Below are positions 48,183 through 60,479 of a DNA stretch of 64,000 bases, piece after piece. The DNA comes from Geosiphon pyriformis. Its lineage: Eukaryota > Glomeromycota > Glomeromycetes > Archaeosporales > Geosiphonaceae. The stretch spans positions 634,137 through 698,136 of the forward strand of contig JAAOMT010000607.1 in the NCBI GenBank assembly GCA_016748015.1, given 5' to 3'. Both the position numbers and the translations under genes were made by a program. How positions within the stretch are numbered: position 1 is the first letter of the stretch; the number at the start of each line of letters is the position of its first letter. Below the pieces are notes generated by a model. It worked only from the letters and a program-made list of their open reading frames with translations, ran no database searches and was not told the origin of the DNA.

Positions 48183-48600
48183 ACTAAATATTATAATTAA
48201 TATAAATAATATAAAATTAATAAAAAAGCCAAAAAAACAAATAAAACCAAAACTTTATTTTTTATAAAAAAAAAGTTGGTTTTAAGATATTAAAAATAAT
48301 ACCAAAAACACCAAAAAAATTTTAACACTTTAAAAAAGTTATTATTCAACATAATAAAAAACTAAAAAAATTGTTTTTTAACTAATTTGGTTTTAAATAA
48401 TAATAAAAAAACAAAAAAAAAATAATTTAATTATTGGTTTTTTATTAAATATTTTTAGGTTTTTAATTAAGACAAATTATATTAAAACTATCTTAAATAA
48501 ACTTTTTTAATAAAACTTTAAAAAAAAAACATTACTTAAAAATAAAAAAAATATTTTAAATTAAAAAACATTTTTATAAAATATTATTAAATGGTTTTTA
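48183..48600 (-). mobile_element. hyper-decayed ORF1-only element, right part
   Basis: Text such as AATACCAAAAACACC followed by AAAAAAATTTTAA (48300 region) corresponds to GGTGCCAAAAGCACC and AGGTGTTAAATC of the ORF1-only element at 5888-5915. It continues the copy that stops at 41428, with LINE D in between. The alignment weakens after about 48450. Confidence 0.5.
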
Positions 48601-48663
48601 CAGCTGTAAGTATTTTATTAATCTTAATTGTTTTAGAAAATAAAAGAATTACAACTTTTTTAA

Positions 48664-51600
48664 TTTTTTTTTTTTTATAAGATTAATAAGTAAAGTCCAA
48701 CTATTATCTAGTACATATAACCAAACTAAGTAGAAAAAACTAAATATAGTTTACATACTTACTACATGTGGCTAGTCACTCATGTCAGACAAGGCAACAT
48801 TATATAACTATGCTAACAAACATATCATTATCTAAACCTGAAAAAAAATGATATATTCTGTGTCTATCAAAACTAACAGCAAAAAATTTCATAATATCAA
48901 GCATATAAACTATCCTATTTAATAACAAAAACACCACACAATGAGACAAGTTTGAAACCAAATTATTATTACTGACCAAACCAGTCTTTTTTATATTTAC
49001 TCTATGCTTAGATTTAACAAACTACACTTTGGCATAATATAATTTCACTACAAACCTAATGTATTCAACAAAAGCCAGAGTAGTTTTTTTTCTTCTTTCA
49101 AAGATCAAAATAGTCTTAGCAAGCCAATTTTCCAACACAAAGCTTTTGTAAATCACAGCATAAAGATATATATTTAAAGAACACATTAAAAGCAAATGCA
49201 AAACAGCTGAAGCAGATGAGCAAAAAGGACCTGTTAATAATGTTTATTTTGTAACAGTTTCAGCCAAGATGTTCTTATGGAGACTAATGTTGCCAGAACA
49301 AATAAAAACATTATCAAACAACTCTATTTTACTATACAGCAAACACAGCACCCCAAGATAATTTTTGTTATATAATCCCTTTCTAACTACTATTGACAGC
49401 CATCTATGTGCTGTTTTTATCAAATATATATGCAAATTAGCTGATTTTCTATTAGTAAATTCAGACAGTATGTACAAATCAAATTGCCAAATTTTTGTAA
49501 TAATAGCCCAATCTATTTTCCTAATTATAGCACTTGGAATTATATCATAACCAAGACCAGCCTTTTAATAAACACAGCAAATCAACTGGTGTAAATCACA
49601 ACAAAATAACAAGTATTACCAAATACAGCAGTATTTTTAGCAACCAAAAACCATTCCCAAATTTTATGTGGCAAAAAAAAAAAAAAGTGGCTTTACCAGC
49701 CAACATATTAGCTCTAACATTGTTTAAAATTTCTGAATGTTTCTTAACTTTTACTTAATTAACCAAAATGTTTTTATTTTTAATAAAATTAGCTATATGC
49801 AATCTTTTTATTCAACATTGATTGTGGAAGTCAGGAACAGCAAACAAAACTTTAGATACACAAACATCAATCACAAATTGGCTATCCAAATAAAAAATTA
49901 TAGCACAAGAAAACAGAACACACTCCAAGGCCAAAACAACAGTTTACAATTCAGCCAAAATAGAAAACAAAAGCCCAAACACTTTAACTTCAATATCCAC
50001 ATCTGTAGTTAGAAAGTAAGCAGTCATTTTACTCATTATCTTAGCAGAACTAACACCTTTCAAAGACCCATAAGTATAGACTTCAATACAATCCAATTAT
50101 ATTTTTAATAAACTGCCATGTACATTAAAAAACCTCTTAGAATTTAAAATATTTAACACAGATAACTTGAAATTAACAGCAAACTTGACTTTCAAAGAAA
50201 CATTATTGCCTATAAACTCAGACATTAATGCAAACCAGTAAGGCACAAGACTTCTTAAATCCAATCTTTTTTACTGTTGAAATGTTTTTCAGTTCATCAT
50301 ATTTTTTTTCTTGTCCAAAAGTCTATTACCAAATGCAATACCAAACCACTTCAAAAAAAGAACAGAATTATAGAACAAGAGCTGTTCCAAGATGCCAGAC
50401 TAGAAATCTATTAGACTTATAAAAAGCACTAAGCAAATTGTTCATTAAAAACAACTTATTATTCAAAAATATTCTTATTACACTGGCCAAAAAATTATTC
50501 ACTGGACTAATACACAACTTGACAAAAAATTGCAAAGAATCCAAAGAAAACCACTCCAGAACCTGTAAATTCAAAAACTTATGTTCAAATAAATGCCCAA
50601 GAACCTCTCAAACATTAGAAAAGGAGATTAGTGAAGCCAACTTCTCTTTAGACTGGACTTGTTCAAAAGACTTCAAACAATACAAGGATAAATGATACAA
50701 TATCTTACTAAGAAAGTTATGTGGTAAACCAGTCTTAGCTCTAAGACTCTTCCTAATTGTTACATTTCACTTGTAACACACACCCACAGATACAAAACTA
50801 AACTGCATCTAATAGCTAACTATGAACTACAAAATAGCTAAAACTAAGTAAAAAAATTGTTTATTTGTAATAGTTTTCCTCAACACCACATTAGAAAAAA
50901 ACCTAAAATTAGACTTAAAGAGACTTTTAATAGACAAAAAAATTCCCAAGTACTTGTGCAACTCACCTTTCTTAGTAATTAAATTTGGCAGACTATTAAT
51001 CAGCAGTAAAACTATCCTGACACCTTGATTGATAAGAATAGTCACAGTTTTATTATTATTAATTGAGATGTTATTGATAACAAAAAACTTACTAACAATG
51101 TTCAAAATATACTATACAGAAGCTTAACAACTTCCAATTTAAATTGTATTATTAACAAAGGCATTAGTAACAAAAAAAGAAATCTTCTCTCCAACAGTCT
51201 CAATTCTGTCAGACTTAGCCACAAACTTAGAATTAATTCTGTATTCACACAAATGTTTATGCCTCTTTATTTTGCACAAAAGTAGATCATAAAAAATTCT
51301 TTAAAAAAGCAAAGAAAACACCTCATTCTAATTCAAACTATTATGAACCTTATAACTATTTGAGAGTCCAAAATCCATTATTATTCTATTGAACTGATCT
51401 TCATGAATGTTGCTAAAAAATATAATAAACCAACTGCATATCTTAATGTAATACAAACTAGTCTTAAAATAATGCCAGTTTACTGAATCATAAGCTTTGC
51501 ACATATTTTATAGTATCAATCAAAGCTCTTTGTTTTTTTTCAAGACATTCTCAACAATTGACCCAACAGCAAAAATAAAAAACTGAGTTGAAGTATCTTT

Positions 51601-52975
51601 TAACACTAAAAAATTATTACTATGAAGAATGTTAAATTTGCTGTAAGCCAACAAAATTCAATTAGAAAGAATCTTAAACAAGATCTTATGAGCTATTTTG
51701 ACTAATATAATAGACTTAATATTTATTAAAACTTTATTCCATTTATAAGATTTTGGGATTATCAAAACCCATGTTCTCTTTTAGGAAGCTAGAACCATAT
51801 TCAAAGACAAACATAAATTCAAAAGTCTTAAAAGACACATCAACATCTTATTATCACAATGTTTCCAAAGCTTATTAGGAATCCCTAACAATTCAGCAGC
51901 TTTATTATTTGGCAAATTACCAATAACCAAAAACAACTCCTCTATATTAGTCTTTTTTATAATACTTAAGAAAGCATTATTATTCATATAGTCTAGAGGC
52001 ATATATTAACAAAACTAAAGATTAGACATCTTTAAGAGCACTAACCATTTTCTAGTCTACTTTACCATAATTTTATCTATCTTAAGTTTTATTTTATCAG
52101 GCTTAACCACCAACTTATTATTTACCACCAAGTAATCCAAAACAACCTTACAAAATAGATGTTCTAAAATGTTTTTTATCATCTAGTCTTTATTAGAACA
52201 AAAATTTTCCATATGATGGTTAATCTTCTTTCTAATAACCATATCTTTAGCAGTTTTTAACTCATAATACTTAGATTTTCAATACTCTTTTTTTACTACT
52301 AACAGATGTTTAATCAAATTCATTAAATTTATATCATCCAAAATCATATTATTAATCTTGGATGCCTTAATTTCATTAATAGTCAACCAAATCTTAACAA
52401 AATAATCAAAATTCAAAAAATTTCCAAAAACCCAATACCTTATAATTTTTGCAACAAGCTGTTTTAATTTAAAGAATTTTGAAGAATGTTTGTTTTTTGA
52501 ACAATTATATTCACTATATCAAACTCTAGAAAACATTCTATCAACAGCTTGTATCATGGCTTTTTTTAGCATTTTCTATATAGTATTCAAGTCATTTTTG
52601 TTCTTTGCAATTCCAAACATACTTGATTTTAACAACAACTTAGTGAAAAAATGCTCCTTAAAATACAACTATTGAGTTTTATTCACATTTTCTAACTTGA
52701 ATTTCTGCTAGTTCCAATTGGTCTGCTTACAAATGCTGTTAAGATAAGTATCCAAAAATTCACCCAAACTAATTAAGATTGAAACTGCCTTATGGTCTGT
52801 ATCAAAAAACTCTAACATATTATTGACTTTATATAATGCAATTGCAAATGCCAGATTCTTACTCACAAAAATAAAATTGATGATCTTTTTGATGCTCCTG
52901 GAATTGGCCCAAGTAGGAGTCTTAACAAAAAAATGTTCATAAAATAAGTTGACTAACCTTAATTATTGTTAGCCC
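48664..52975 (-). mobile_element. LINE F: old, 5'-truncated LINE
   Basis: On the minus strand similarity to the LINEs starts inside the endonuclease (about 52960; FVKTPTWANSRSIKK, then FDTDHKAVSIL) and continues through the RT entry region (52002-51781, WKHCDNK), RT C-terminus (51105-50827, LHKYLGIFLS), RNase H (about 50030-49750, LAELQT and YLDSQF) and terminal region (49477-49244). The 3' tail holds a GTGACTAGCCACATGTAG block and a CTTATTAATCTTATAAAA end with poly(A) (poly-T at 48664-48676). Frames are full of stops and I found no CpG in it. Its 5' breakpoint abuts the Gypsy2 protease region on the same strand. Confidence 0.75.
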
Positions 52976-53160
52976 AAAAGACTTGGTAAACTTTTCAAGT
53001 AGATTTCTCTTTTTTTTTCAAATTCAATCAGTAGTTGTGGTTGAGTAGTTTGTGGTTTGAAATGACCACATATAGCTAATACTTGCATGCATTATTTATT
53101 TTAACTGAGCTGTAACTTTTGGGTGGTTTAGTCAAACATAATAATAGTCTTAAACAGCCA

Positions 53161-53480
53161 GTTATTACCAATTAGTGCTTGGTACTATGTGGTTTCTATA
53201 AAAAAAACTTTAATTAACATGATAATGCTGTTAACTTTAAATAGGAAGTTATTGATTTCACCAATTGGGGTCTTTGTTGTTTCATTTACAGTAATAATTC
53301 TAATGTTAACAGTGCAATTAATTTGGCAACTTAATTGGTTTATAAGTTGTTGTGTGATAATGCTGTCTGCTAATTTATTATCAAAGATTAGCTTAATAAA
53401 GTAGCCATCAACTTTTACATCAGTGTATATTATGGTAATTGGTTTTGCTTTAAGGGTAATTCTATTAAATAAAGATATTT
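53161..53480 (-). pseudogene. Gypsy2 retropepsin-like protease, broken
   Basis: The minus strand reads TDVKVDGYFIKLIFDNKLAD with a following SIITQQLINQL, matching the layout of an aspartic protease in which D-(S/T)-G should follow LILx. Here that triad reads D-N-K, so the active site is lost. Downstream TPIGEINNF and ALIGNNWL are the usual late protease motifs. A plus-strand frame at 53189-53404 is only its shadow. Confidence 0.65.
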
Positions 53481-53999
53481 TAACTGGTTTCTCAAATTCA
53501 AAAGAAAAGATAACAGTAAGTGATTTGTCTTTAATGATAGTTGTTAGTGAAATATTGTTGATAAGTAATTGAGTTTGATTGGGTTCTAATGAATTAAGTA
53601 TGGTAATTTTTGAAGATACTAAAAGACATAAATAGTATTAAACATTTGGGTTTTGAACATAATTAGTTCCCAAATTTTGCTGTTATGATCCAGATTGTTG
53701 GAATGCTAAATTAAGAATCAATTGGTACATTACTATTATCAATCTTCAGTTCTGATGGATTTGGGTAGTTCTTAGTCTTTGGCTTTTATTTTGAATTAAG
53801 TTTTATGGCTGGATTTGAATTTGTTGGAATTAATAAATGACTTATGGTTATAGTTAATATATTGCTAATACTGGAGTCTAATAAATTAGCAGTAAGTATA
53901 TTTGCTGTATTATTGGTAGATAATAAGACTGATATTGGTCTTAATTTGGTTGATAGTTTAGAGTTTGAAATTGGTAATTAGGATTTTAATATTAATTTT

Positions 54000-55620
54000 C
54001 CAATTGTTAATTATTTAACTGGATGCAACAATCAATTTGCAAATGTTCTTGTTTACCACAATAGTAGCAAATATACATCTCTTGTTACCATTGTTAATTG
54101 GTTGACAAAGATATATGTAGTTAATTTTGGAGACAATTTAGATTTTCCAGATTATTGTAATATTATGAAAGTTAATAAATTGCTTAATTATTAGTTAAGT
54201 ATTTTTCTAATTTTTGATTAATAAAATTACTGAATTGCTTTAACTTGAAATTCAAGTCAAATGATTCATTTATTACTAGATTAATAACTTGAGCATAATT
54301 GGCTTTTAGCTTGGTTGATTCAAAATTTTTAGCATAAGTAACTGTATCTTAAAGTGTTTGTGGATATAATAAACATATATGCTAAAGAATACTACTACAT
54401 AGCCCATGAATAAACTGGTTTAAAATCTGTGGCACTATAAAGCAATTCATGTTAATTGCTTGTATTTAATGCAGATTTCTATAAAAGCATTTTAGATAAG
54501 TAGTAACTGCTTCTGTGTTATCTTGTTTGATAGTAATGAATGCTATTGCCAAGTAATTAATGCTGTTATTATTGCTAAAGTATCTTAGAAATTTGGTTTT
54601 AAACACATTAAAGATAATAAATTTGTTAATCAAACTCTAATATCATAAATCAGTAATATTCTGTAAAAAGTATGATATAGTTTATAGAACTTTGGTATTA
54701 TCCCAATTGTTAACAATAATTGCTTTGGGAACATCATTAAACCAGACTTGAGTATTGTTTTCTTTACTGGTAAACTTTTCTAACTTGATAATAGAAGCAT
54801 ATGCTATTAATAATAATTGTTGTGGTAATTGTTATTAAAGTTGTTGTTGAATAGCAATTGGTACAATTAGTGGTGGCTCAATTACAATTACTGGAGGTAA
54901 GTTTTGGGGAATAATAAAAGCTGGGTTTAGATTATTTGGGTTTTGCTGAGTTAGAATAATTGAAGTTTGAATTTTTAAATTTTCTGAAATTGGGTTTTAG
55001 TAATTAAATTCTTGATCTTCATTTTTCTCTTTTTCTGAGTCAGTTCTTTTTCAAAAACTAGCAGCTCCAAAATCAGGTTAAGATAGTGGTGATTGAAATT
55101 CTGATTACATTGAAAATTGCAATTTAAATCCTCAAAAAAATTGCTATAAGTTCTCAATAAATTGGCTTTTTCTTGTTGGCTTTGGAATATTATTCTTGCT
55201 GATAGTGTTTTTGCTAATGATAATACAATTCTTGATAATATATTAATAGTATTTCTAAATGTGTAGTGATATGATGAGTGAATAAGTGAAATTACTTTTG
55301 GTTTCTTCCAAGTAGGTGGTTGTATTTTTTTTGGTGTTTCTGCTAATGTCTGTAATTTTTCTTTGTTTTTGTCTGCATAAGTAATGGAAAATTTTTGTTG
55401 GGTGTAACTTTCAATTTTTTGGTTGATTTCAGTAATAGTAGGAGCAAAGTTGTAATTTAATGATAAGTTGGTATATTGAATTAATTTAATATAGAAATTT
55501 CTTCTTGCTGATTTAGTATTAGTTGGTTTTCTTAGAAAGTATGTAATTCTGTTATTGACATAATAATTGAAGACTGATTTGGCTGGCCAATAATTGCTGG
55601 TTAATTCTAACTATTGGTAA
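54000..55620 (-). pseudogene. Gypsy2 gag, broken
   Basis: The N-terminal part contains QPPTWKKPKV (about 55300). The capsid part follows (about 54800-54400: KLEKFTSKENNTQVWFND, YFSNNNSINYL, FIHGL), then SFDLNFKLKQFSNFINQKL (about 54260-54200), and a canonical knuckle CYYCGKQEHLQIDC near 54075-54030. Several frames must be joined across stops, mostly TAA/TAG where Trp or Gln is expected. Gag proteins form the particle and bind element RNA. Confidence 0.65.
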
Positions 55621-56129
55621 TATTATTGAAATAAAGATTTTATGAATCTTAAGTAATTTGTTCTTATTACTTCTAATTTTGTCACTGTTTTGGATGGTTG
55701 TTATTGATGCTGGTTTTCTGTTAAATTATATCTTACAGAAAACACCAAATGTTACAGGTGATTATTTGGGTAATTGGAATAAATAATAAACCTATAATTT
55801 GGTACTTAATAGTTAAATGATGTTGATAATATCTGAAGATTTTTATATCTGAAAATTTTGGTAATCTAAAGGTTTTAGTTAAGTCCTTTATATAATGGAC
55901 AAAGATTCAATAATTGTTTTAGTAGCTTTCTAAAATGATTATTTTATTAAATTTTTTTTTTCAATATGGTAACTGGTTTTTTCTGGTAGTTGTACTCTTC
56001 TAATAAACTATTTTTATATTTTCTAAACTCTATACTCTTATTTTTGGGTCTTTTACCAGGTTATTTTTGACATCAATTACTTAGTGCTTAATTTCTTTAA
56101 TCAGTTAGTAAATTAAGAAACAACAAAAT

Positions 56130-56600
56130 AAAATAAAATAATAAAAAATAATAAAAAAAATAAAAATAAAATAAAAAATTAGTATCTTATTAATAATCAT
56201 AATCAAGAGTTATTGTTTTAGTATAGTTAAGTATTGAATATTATTAACACTTTATATTAATAATAGATAAGTAGTAAAGATTTTTAATTAAACAATAATA
56301 ATATAAATTGGATGAAAATAAGTATGTTTATTTGATATTGTAATAAATTTACTTTGGTTAACTATTCATAAAGTAAAAGTTAATTAATAAATAAGAAAAA
56401 AAATGTAAAATTAAAACTGAATCAAATTCTGTCTTTTCTTATTTCTAATACTATTGCTATATATATATAGTTGATATTATACAAGATTCCTAGAATTCTG
56501 AAATTTTAGGATTCTGAAATTCTGGAATTTTTTTATTACTATGTCTATTTTTGATTGGTTATTTTTTTAACTATATAATACTCCTAATTTCTATGAGTAA
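56130..56600 (-). repeat. Gypsy2 5' LTR (limits approximate)
   Basis: Placed by its position upstream of the Gypsy2 leader and gag and by promoter-like content: a CTATATATATATAG box (56457-56470) downstream, in reading direction, of a cluster of GAA/TTC repeats (56485-56530). No second copy of this LTR was found in the window, so ends cannot be fixed. Confidence 0.45.
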
Positions 56601-56619
56601 CAATACTTAAAAAAAGTGT

Positions 56620-57465
56620 TTTATAAGTTATTTTTTTCTTAAGCTTTTTTTAAAACTATTTTATCTTTTCAAAGACAATTATTTTTGCTTTTACTAATAA
56701 GTTAAGAATGATACCAAATCTTTTTTACAAAATGTTTTTATAATTTTTTATTGTAATTTTTTCAAAGAGTATTGTTTCAATATTAATTTTTATTGGTAGT
56801 ATTGCTATTTATTTATAGAGCAGATAAAAAGATTTATAACTTGTTATGTTATAATTTACAGTTCTATAAGCAAACAAAGCTAAAAACAGTATTTTGTCTT
56901 ATAAGTTTGTTTTTTTACTGGTTTTAATTAAAGTTTTATATAGTATTTTATTGAAATATTACACCAAGCTATTTGTTTAAAGATAATAAGAAAAAAAAAG
57001 TTTGTAATATATTCTCATTTTTTTATAAAATTTTTTAATCAGTGCACTAAAAAAAGCTTTTTTTCTATTAAATAAAAATTTTTTGGTGCAACCATGATAA
57101 CAAATAATATCTTTATAAATAAAATTAATAATAAAGACTGGTGTTTAATCTAAAATAGTTTTTGCTTTTACTTACTTTGTAAGATAATCAATAACTATGA
57201 TAATATATCTATTGCTATTAGAGATTATAATTAAAAATATAATAACATCTATACCAATTTTGTTAAATGGTTAACCAACAGAGATTAGATAAATGTCTTT
57301 TTTGTGATTGGGTTTTTTTCTTTTTTGGCAAATATTATATGTTTTAATATACTTAGTAATGTTTTTTTCTAAAATAAACCAATAATAGCAAGCAAGTGTT
57401 TTTTGAATTGTTTTAGTCTTTTCAAAGTGTTTAGCTAATGAATTAGTATACATATTATAAATCAT
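56620..57465 (-). pseudogene. Gypsy1 integrase: zinc domain and catalytic core
   Basis: The zinc domain (57465-57271) reads KHFEKTKTIQKT...YYW...NICQKRK with the first Cys of the C-x2-C changed to Tyr. The core follows: FNKIGIDVI (first D kept), YIIIVIDYLTK, DIICYHGCTKKFLFNR (second D to N), SYYL-stop-TNSLV and a stop in place of the catalytic Glu codon. ALFAYRTVNYN and FYLLYK mark the end of the core. It would integrate element cDNA if intact. Confidence 0.7.
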
Positions 57466-57839
57466 AATTTTTTTTTAATAACTCTCTGAGAATAATCAGA
57501 ATTTTTTCTATTTTTTTTGTATAGTTGATTATGATAGATTAAATAAAAATTTGATTGTTTTTGCAAATGTTTTTTTTGTTGTTAAGAATAATTCAGTGAG
57601 TATTGTTTTTTATTCAAAAATTTTATTAAGACAAAGTAGTTGTTTAAGTTTATTATTGTGTTTGTTTTAAGAAGGAGTTACTAATAATTAAATTGGTTTG
57701 GTTTGAAAGAGTTGTACTATCACTAAATAATAAGTCTAGAGAGAATATTAGTGTTTTGATAATGAGTTTTTTTACAATATTGTATATTATAGTTGAATTT
57801 ATCCAGATAAAGTATTTAGTAAGTTATTTGTTTATGTTT

Positions 57840-59100
57840 CAGCTTTTTTTTTGTGCAGCCAAACTAAGGCTTAATGATCTGTTACCACCAGAAATTTGAC
57901 ACCAATAAAATATTTATTCCAATAACTGGTAGTTCATACTACTATTAGGCATTTTTGTTTAATAACTAAGTAATTCTGTTCTGTTAAGAAAAATATTTTA
58001 CTGGCATATGTTATAATATATTCTTTGGTATTTTTATTTTTTTGCAAGAGAACAACACCAAATTTAAAGCCAAATATATTAGTGTGAAAAATAAAAAGTT
58101 GGTTCAAATCAGGTTGTATAAGAATAAATTTAGTAACTAGTTTTTTTATTAGAATTTTAAAAGCTTTTTGCTAATATATGTTTTAATAGTAATTAACATT
58201 TTTTCTAAGTAACTGATTAAAAAAAAAGGCAATTTTGGAAAAATTTTTAACAAATTTGTAATAATAAAAGACCAAACCAAGAAAAAAACATAGTTTATAA
58301 ATATTTATTGGTTGTTTAATGTTTTGAACTTTTTTAATCTTGGCTGAGTTAAAACAAATTCTATCTTTTGTAATAAGATGACTAAAAAACTAAACAGATT
58401 GTTATTCAAAAAAAAATTTTATTGGATTGATTTTAAAGCCAGCATTTTTAAGAAGATCAAAATTTTTTTGTAAATGTTTAAAATATTTCTTCCAGGTTTT
58501 TAAGTATACTATTATGTTATCCAAATAAACCAGAACAAAGTTTTCTTTTATTGATTCAAATATTTTGTTTATTAAGCATTAAAAAATGAAAAAAACATTG
58601 GTAAGACCAAAAGGCATGATTGTAAATTCATATATACTATATTTGATAATAAAAGTGGTTTTTTTTTGCTTTTTGAATCTATTTTTACTTGCCAGAATTT
58701 AGCAATTAAATCAATAATTAAGAATAAAATAGCATTATTGAATTGGTTTAGTATTGTATTAATCTTAAAAAATAGGTATATGTCTCTTTTAACAATAGTA
58801 TTTAATTGACAGTAATTAACATAAAAGTATAAAATTTTATTTTTTTTGAATATTATTACAACTAAAAAAGCTTATTTACTCTTGGTTTTTTGTATAAATC
58901 CAAGATTTTTTATTTAATTTTTTTTTTGATAAACTCATTATTGTAGTAATTAAATTAATAAGACTTCAAATAGATAGAATAAATTTCTCTAATGATAATA
59001 GTATGTTGTATTACATGAGTTTGTTTAGAAGTATTACTTTTTTTTGAGATAACTGGAGTATTTCTAGCCAACAAGTTTTTAATATTCACTTTTTTTTTTT
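57840..59100 (-). pseudogene. Gypsy1 reverse transcriptase and RNase H, broken
   Basis: RT is identified by TIMPFGLTNVF (58620-58590) and YLDNIIVYLKTWKKYFKHL (58523 on), where YLDD has become YLDN. RNase H follows with KFGVVLLQ, IITYASK and VVTDH-stop-ALVWL (57893-57855). The plus-strand frame at 57693-57899 is a shadow of this region. Confidence 0.7.
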
Positions 59101-60479
59101 AAAAAAAGATTTTTTTTGTTCCATTATTATTAATTGAATTTTTGGTAATTTATTCTTAAAGAATTTTTGGTATTTTTTTATTTCTTCTTTGAATATTAAG
59201 CTAATTGGTTTTTAATCTTTGTAATAAATTAGGCAAGACTTGTATTCATTATTAAGAAAATACAATAATTTATTGCACTAACACTAAACACAAAAACCAT
59301 GTTATCAATAGCTGTATTTGGCTTTTTTGTCAGGTTTTTGGTCAAAAGTTCTTCTGAATATATCGTAATAAGGCCAGCAAATAATTTTGTTATTTATAAT
59401 AATTTTTTTTTGTTTGTTTTGACATTATTTAGTAGCTTGTCATTATAAATAAAGATAATATAAACAAATTTAGCAGTTTTTTTTTGTTTTTTTTTGTTTT
59501 TTTTTCATTATCTGATTTATTTGATTGTTTTTTTTTCTAGGCTTTGCTTAAGTACTGAAAAAGTTGTCCAATGACAACACTTAACCATAATGGATTTCTT
59601 ATTATATCTGATTGTTAATTCATACAGCTTATAATTAAATAAGACTTTGGTTTTCTTAAGTTATTCATTATTAACAATAATAGTGTATTTCTTGGCTTTA
59701 GAAACTTCTATATTAGTTTTAATATTGATACTATTGATATAAACAGGAACAGCTTTGGCTATATTCAGAATTTTTTTTTTGTTATCATATACATTAGTTA
59801 TTAATTAAGTAGAAAATTCATTAATTTTCCTTTTAATTGCTTCAAAAAAATGTTTGACAATAACAATAATAAATGATTTACTATTTAGAATTAGATTAAT
59901 AAAATAACCAGCTACTTGGGCTTTGCAGATTAAAGAGATAATATTATTATTGTTAGCAAGTTTAGTTTAATAAAAGTGCTTGTTGGTTTTTGGTGTTTTT
60001 TTTTGGAATTAATGCTTTGTAAAGATCTTTTTTGAATTGTAAATAGATTATTAATTGGCTAAAGATAATATAAGCTGGAGTTTTTATAAGATCTTTAACA
60101 ACAAAATAGGGTCCAGATTTTTGTACAATTTTTGAAGATTTTAACTTTAGAGAATTTTTAAAAACTTTGGTTTTTGGTGGTTTATTGTTATTAACAGTAG
60201 AAATTAAAACTTTATTGGGATCTAAAATGAAATTAATCTTGGCTTTTTTTTTTTTTTGTGAATTCAGAGAGGTTAATAGCCAGTTTATTCATATTATAAT
60301 CATCATTAGTTAAATTAAAAGCAAAAAAAGAGTTTTTTTCTGATTGGCTTGTATTCTTACTTATTGAAAGTGTACTTACCAGTTTAAAGACTGATAAATA
60401 ATGGCTTTAACTAAGAGATTTTTTTCAAAAAAATTGATGTTAACATAATTAGGTTTTTGATTGAAAACATTATTATTAT

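Larger units (their letters stand above)
52976..56600 (-). mobile_element. Gypsy2: LTR, gag and protease of a Ty3/Gypsy element
   Basis: Order on the minus strand: LTR (about 56600-56130), leader, gag and then protease, where LINE F interrupts it. RT, RNase H and integrase are missing from this side and were not found below LINE F. Composition is very AT-rich and CpG-poor. The leader (56130-55930) is related to plus-strand sequence at 63050-63230. Confidence 0.7.

Noticed and set aside
53189-53404. Plus-strand hydrophobic frame of 71 codons
   Set aside because: Antisense of the Gypsy2 protease; the minus strand has the ordered protease motifs.
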